7,182 nt of DNA from Alphaproteobacteria bacterium (GTDB lineage: Bacteria > Pseudomonadota > Alphaproteobacteria > Sphingomonadales > Sphingomonadaceae). Under the pieces are notes generated by a model. That model did not search any database and was not told where the DNA came from. It worked only from the letters and a program-made list of their open reading frames with translations. Shown piece by piece: positions 4,824 to 7,182 of this stretch. Position 1 is the first letter of the stretch. Every line of letters begins with the position of its first letter. A program made the position numbers and the translations under genes. Location of the stretch: assembly GCA_005882415.1 (NCBI GenBank), contig VBAE01000135.1, positions 1 through 7,182 on the forward strand, read 5' to 3'.

Positions 4824-5041
4824 AGTATCCCGCCGCCGAGCATCAGGCGGAGCACCCCGATGACGATCACCAGCAGGTTGAGCCACATTCCCGCCCGGCC
4901 GCGCGAGACCAGGCCTAAGGCGAGGCCGACCACCGCTATCGGAACCACGATCCAGTTCAAAGCGCCGAGCAGAGGCAGGAAGGCCGGAATCGCGAGGAGG
5001 AGCGCGACGGCTCCGATCAGGAGCGAGACGATGTTCAGCAT
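4820..5041 (-). CDS. Small hydrophobic membrane protein, 73 aa
   Basis: The family was not named. The protein is nearly all membrane: hydrophobic segments near residues 3-19, 28-46 and 51-68, with a short basic turn SRGRAG near 46-51. This resembles small DUF-type inner-membrane proteins in which hydrophobic turns carry a few Arg residues. The ATG at 5041 overlaps the end of rarD in the string ATGCTGA (the rarD TGA is 5037-5035), which strongly suggests translational coupling and one operon. A much longer frame covers this region and continues upstream, but that part is the antisense-like shadow of rarD; the 73-residue start fits both hydrophobicity and coupling. Confidence 0.75.
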   Translation of the reverse strand: MLNIVSLLIGAVALLLAIPAFLPLLGALNWIVVPIAVVGLALGLVSRGRAGMWLNLLVIVIGVLRLMLGGGIL

Positions 5042-5982
5042 TGGCCGACAATGGTGCCGGGACCCTCGTCGCGCAACGCCTCGCGCCGGGCGGCGGAGGC
5101 TCGGACGCCCTGGCGGATGCCTTCGACGGTGAAGATGGCGAGGGCGACCCAGATGGCGCCGAAGCAGATCATGTGGGGGAGGCGGAACGGCTCGCCGAAG
5201 GCGAGGACGGCGAGCAGGAACTGGAGGGTCGGGGCGACGTACTGGAGGAAGCCGAGGGTCGAATAAGGCAGGCGCTTGGCGGCGGCGGTGAAGAGGAGGA
5301 GGGGGATTGCGGTGAGCGCGCCGCCGACGACCAGGAGGACGTTCGTGAGGGGAATCGTGCCGAAGTTGCTGCTGCCGGCCATTGTCAGCCAGAGGATCCA
5401 GCCCAAGGCGAGGGGGGTGAGGAGGAGGGTTTCGACGGTCAGGCCCTCCAGGGCGTCGACCGGGGCGACCTTGCGGAGGTAGCCGTAGGTGGCGAAGCTG
5501 GCCGCCAAGGTGAGGCTGATCCAGAGCGCCGACCCGGCCCCGCTGGCGAGCACCGCGACGCCCGCACAAGCGAGAATGAATGCAAATTTCTGCCAGTTGG
5601 TGAGCTTTTCCTGCAAGAGAAAGACACCGAGGAGCACGTTTACGAGGGGATTGAGATAGTAACCGAGACTCCCCTCCAGCACGTGCCCGCTCACCACCGC
5701 ATAGATGTAGACCGACCAGTTTACCCCGATCAGCAGCGCCGTCACCGCCAGGGTCATCGCCAGCCGCGGGGTGGTCAGAGCCGCCCAGATGCCCGGCCAT
5801 TTGCGCCACAAGGCGGCAAGCGCGGCGAGGAAGAAGAGCGACCAGATGATCCGGTGCGACACGATCTCGACCGCGCCGACATGCGCCAGCAGCTTGAAGT
5901 AGAGCGGAAGCACGCCCCAGATCGCATAAGCGCCGAGGCCGAGCAGCATGCCGGTGCGGAATTGGGGATATTGCTGGGGCAT
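5035..5982 (-). CDS. rarD: RarD-type EamA family transporter
   Basis: This is an inner-membrane permease of the drug/metabolite transporter superfamily, RarD subgroup. The name comes from chloramphenicol sensitivity, and the natural substrate is uncertain. The 315-residue protein is close to the usual 295-305 and has about ten hydrophobic helices in two EamA repeats. Diagnostic RarD sequence includes GAYAIWGVLPLYFKLL near 17-32, EIVSHRIIWSLFF near 39-51, and NWSVYIYAVVSGHVLEGSLG near 88-107 leading into GYYLNPLVNVLLG. The second repeat has LGFLQYVAPTLQFLLAV near 243-259. The frame is open to 6093, but residues before the ATG at 5982 look unlike the family and overlap the divergent gene; no strong ribosome site precedes either ATG (5982 or 5949). 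The downstream small membrane gene overlaps by 7 bases. Confidence 0.92.
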   Translation of the reverse strand: MPQQYPQFRTGMLLGLGAYAIWGVLPLYFKLLAHVGAVEIVSHRIIWSLFFLAALAALWRKWPGIWAALTTPRLAMTLAVTALLIGVNWSVYIYAVVSGHVLEGSLGYYLNPLVNVLLGVFLLQEKLTNWQKFAFILACAGVAVLASGAGSALWISLTLAASFATYGYLRKVAPVDALEGLTVETLLLTPLALGWILWLTMAGSSNFGTIPLTNVLLVVGGALTAIPLLLFTAAAKRLPYSTLGFLQYVAPTLQFLLAVLAFGEPFRLPHMICFGAIWVALAIFTVEGIRQGVRASAARREALRDEGPGTIVGQC

Positions 5983-6062
5983 GGGGCGCAGGTAGCGACG
6001 GGGCTCGGCAGCGGCAAGCGAGCGCGCTAGGATTACCCCACATAAGAGGAAGAGGGACGAAC

Positions 6063-6575
6063 ATGAATCGCAAGGCCGCTTTGCTCGCCGCACTGGCGCT
6101 CCTCTCCGCCTGCGGGCGGGGGCGCGGCAAGGAAGACGATGTTGACCTGAATTTCGCCGGCGCCGAGAATGCGGAGGAAGGGAAGGTCGCGCTCAAGGGC
6201 CCGGGCTTCGACCTGTCGCTCAACGTCCCCAACATGGCCAAGCACGCCACCGCGGACAAGGACAGCAGCCTCATCTACCCCGGCTCGAGGATCAGCGGGA
6301 TGAACATCGCCGCCGGCCTCGGCACCGAAGGCGACAAGGGCCAGGCCGAGGTGGCGCTTCGCTTCAGGAGCGACGACCCCCCGGCCAAGCTCGCCGCCTG
6401 GTATGTCGACCCGGCCCGCAAGAAGGAGTTCACCCTCGGCAAGCAGAGCCGCGAGGGCGACACTTTCGCGTTCGAAGGTAAGACCGGCAAGGACGGCGAC
6501 GCCTTCCGCCTCCGCTTCGGCCCCGCCGCGGGCGGCGGCACCGACGCCGCCATCACCATCCACGACCATCATTGA
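6063..6575 (+). CDS. Hypothetical lipoprotein, 170 aa
   Basis: The N-terminus is a classic lipoprotein signal: positive start MNRKAA, hydrophobic core to residue 13, and lipobox LSAC with Cys17 as the lipidated residue. The next residues are Gly and Arg, not Asp, so outer-membrane sorting is plausible. The mature part is hydrophilic with an acidic stretch (KEDDVDLNF), then a predicted beta-rich region. That region includes SLIYPGSRISGMNIA near 76-90, AEVALRFRSDDPPAKLAAWY near 101-120 and FRLRFGP near 147-153, and ends in IHDHH. No family name is assigned. The ATG at 6063 has an excellent GAGGAAGAGGG region upstream. It is divergent from rarD across an 80-bp gap and is followed closely by the next gene, suggesting an operon. 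Confidence 0.85.
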   Translation: MNRKAALLAALALLSACGRGRGKEDDVDLNFAGAENAEEGKVALKGPGFDLSLNVPNMAKHATADKDSSLIYPGSRISGMNIAAGLGTEGDKGQAEVALRFRSDDPPAKLAAWYVDPARKKEFTLGKQSREGDTFAFEGKTGKDGDAFRLRFGPAAGGGTDAAITIHDHH

Positions 6576-6585
6576 GCGCACGGGG

Positions 6586-6972
6586 TTGAGCGCTCTGGCC
6601 GAGCCCGAGGAGGTGCGGCTCCACCTCGTCGCCGCGGCGCAGGCGGGCGTGGCGCTCAGCTATGGCGAGCTGCTCGGGCGGCTCGGCTATTCCTTCTCCC
6701 GGCCGAAGATGCGGGCGCTCTGCACGATCCTCGGCGCGGTCGACGAGGAGGGAGCGCGGCGCGGCGAGCCGGAGCTTGCGGTGCTGGTCGTGCGGCAGAG
6801 CGACGAGCTCCCCGGCCAGGGCTGGTGGGTCGCCGGCGGAGGCAGGTCGCGCGCATATGATGGGCCGTGGGAGGGGCCGGAGGCGCGGCGGTTCGTCAAG
6901 GCGGTGCAGCGGGAAACCTTCGACTGGTGGCAGTCCCGATCCGGCACAGGGGACGCAGCCGGAGCGGATTAA
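6586..6972 (+). CDS. Conserved uncharacterised protein, non-ATG start, 128 aa
   Basis: I do not know an experimentally defined function. The protein opens with a helix (PEEVRLHLVAAAQAG, residues 7-21), then ALSYGELLGRLGYSF at 23-37, and a helix with RPKMRALCTILGAVDEEG (39-56). It continues with GEPELAVLVVRQSDELPGQGWW at 60-81 and an amphipathic C-terminal helix ending near TFDWWQ. The SYGEL...LG...RAL...LG pattern followed by PxLxxLVVR...LPGxG recalls a helix-turn-helix-like module found in several uncharacterised bacterial proteins. There is no ATG in the right place; TTG at 6586 fits the protein best, with ATT at 6571 or GTG at 6613 as alternatives. The start lies 10 nt past the lipoprotein stop, so translation is probably coupled. 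Codon bias supports coding to the TAA at 6970. Confidence 0.8.
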   Translation: MSALAEPEEVRLHLVAAAQAGVALSYGELLGRLGYSFSRPKMRALCTILGAVDEEGARRGEPELAVLVVRQSDELPGQGWWVAGGGRSRAYDGPWEGPEARRFVKAVQRETFDWWQSRSGTGDAAGAD

Positions 6973-7019
6973 CCACGTCTCTCCACCCATTGTCGCAAAT
7001 GTTGGTGCATTAGGGCGGC

Positions 7020-7182
7020 ATGTCCGCTCTCCGCCGCACCCTGCTAAGCCTCGCCGCAAGCGCCGCTTTGTGTGCGCTCGCAGGCTGCGGCCCGCGCGGC
7101 GGCGACAATCTCGCCGAGATCGACAATGAGATCGCCGGCAACGATTCCGACCCGGCCCTGACCAGTGCTCTCCAGGACCAGA
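7020..7182 (+). CDS. Lipoprotein, N-terminal part only (runs off right edge)
   Basis: Fifty-four codons are visible and remain open at the edge. MSALRRTLLSLAASAALCAL is a signal peptide with two Arg followed by a hydrophobic core; the lipobox LAGC places the lipidated Cys at residue 23. The mature part begins GPRGGDNLAEIDNEIAGND, acidic and low in hydrophobics, a composition I associate with small sphingomonad lipoproteins (recollection, not a search). The ATG at 7020 has AGGG about 6 nt upstream. It lies 47 bp after the preceding gene on the same strand. The function is unknown. Confidence 0.8.
   Translation, partial: MSALRRTLLSLAASAALCALAGCGPRGGDNLAEIDNEIAGNDSDPALTSALQDQ

Noticed and set aside
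5041..6030. Forward 329-codon Glu/Gly-rich frame opposite rarD
   Set aside because: Antisense shadow of a clearly recognisable transporter; extreme composition and no ribosome site.
5983..6062. Promoters in the divergent gap between rarD and the lipoprotein
   Set aside because: TAGGAT (forward) and TAATCC (reverse) could serve as -10 boxes, but neither has a convincing -35 at the right distance.
5042..6274. Upstream extension of the 73-residue membrane protein frame to 484 codons
   Set aside because: The added part is Arg/Pro-rich, overlaps rarD in another frame and part of the divergent lipoprotein gene, and shows no protein-like features.

Overview
The window looks like chromosome of a GC-rich alphaproteobacterium, most likely of the order Sphingomonadales. 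The evidence is the alphaproteobacterial form of RpoA, the lipoprotein style, and very G/C-rich third codon positions. This is inferred from protein resemblance only; there is no rRNA to confirm it. No tRNA, rRNA, CRISPR array, transposase or phage gene was found.

Left part (1-1232). A reverse-strand gene of unknown function enters from the left edge; its start is at 394 and it stays open to base 1. Next come a short direct-repeat element (515-577), a small forward membrane-protein gene (625-897), and a 335-base gene-free stretch. That stretch holds a regularly spaced G-tract array (912-958), a second copy of the repeat (1017-1078), a 30-bp inverted near-copy of the 3' end of rpoA (1145-1174), and a strong intrinsic terminator (1175-1203) facing the rpoA operon.

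Centre (1233-3383). A compact reverse-strand operon, rpsM-rpsK-rpoA (uS13, uS11, RNA polymerase alpha), has its own plausible sigma-70 promoter at 3355-3383. Both gaps between its genes contain hairpins, and one hairpin includes the rpsM stop codon. The usual neighbours are absent: no secY/adk upstream and no rplQ downstream. With the repeats and the inverted rpoA fragment, this suggests a rearrangement at the downstream junction.

Right part (3409-7182). This is housekeeping and accessory material: a YdeI/OmpD-associated family protein (reverse); a KTSC-domain protein and a MAPEG membrane protein (forward); a RarD-type EamA transporter overlapping a small membrane-protein gene (reverse); and a forward cluster of a lipoprotein, a conserved uncharacterised protein with a non-ATG start, and the beginning of a second lipoprotein that runs off the right edge.

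I do not see a clear new multi-gene system. The most unusual signals are in the 395-1232 segment beside rpoA (inverted rpoA tail, paired repeats, G-tract array), the detached alpha operon, and the hairpin architecture of its mRNA.
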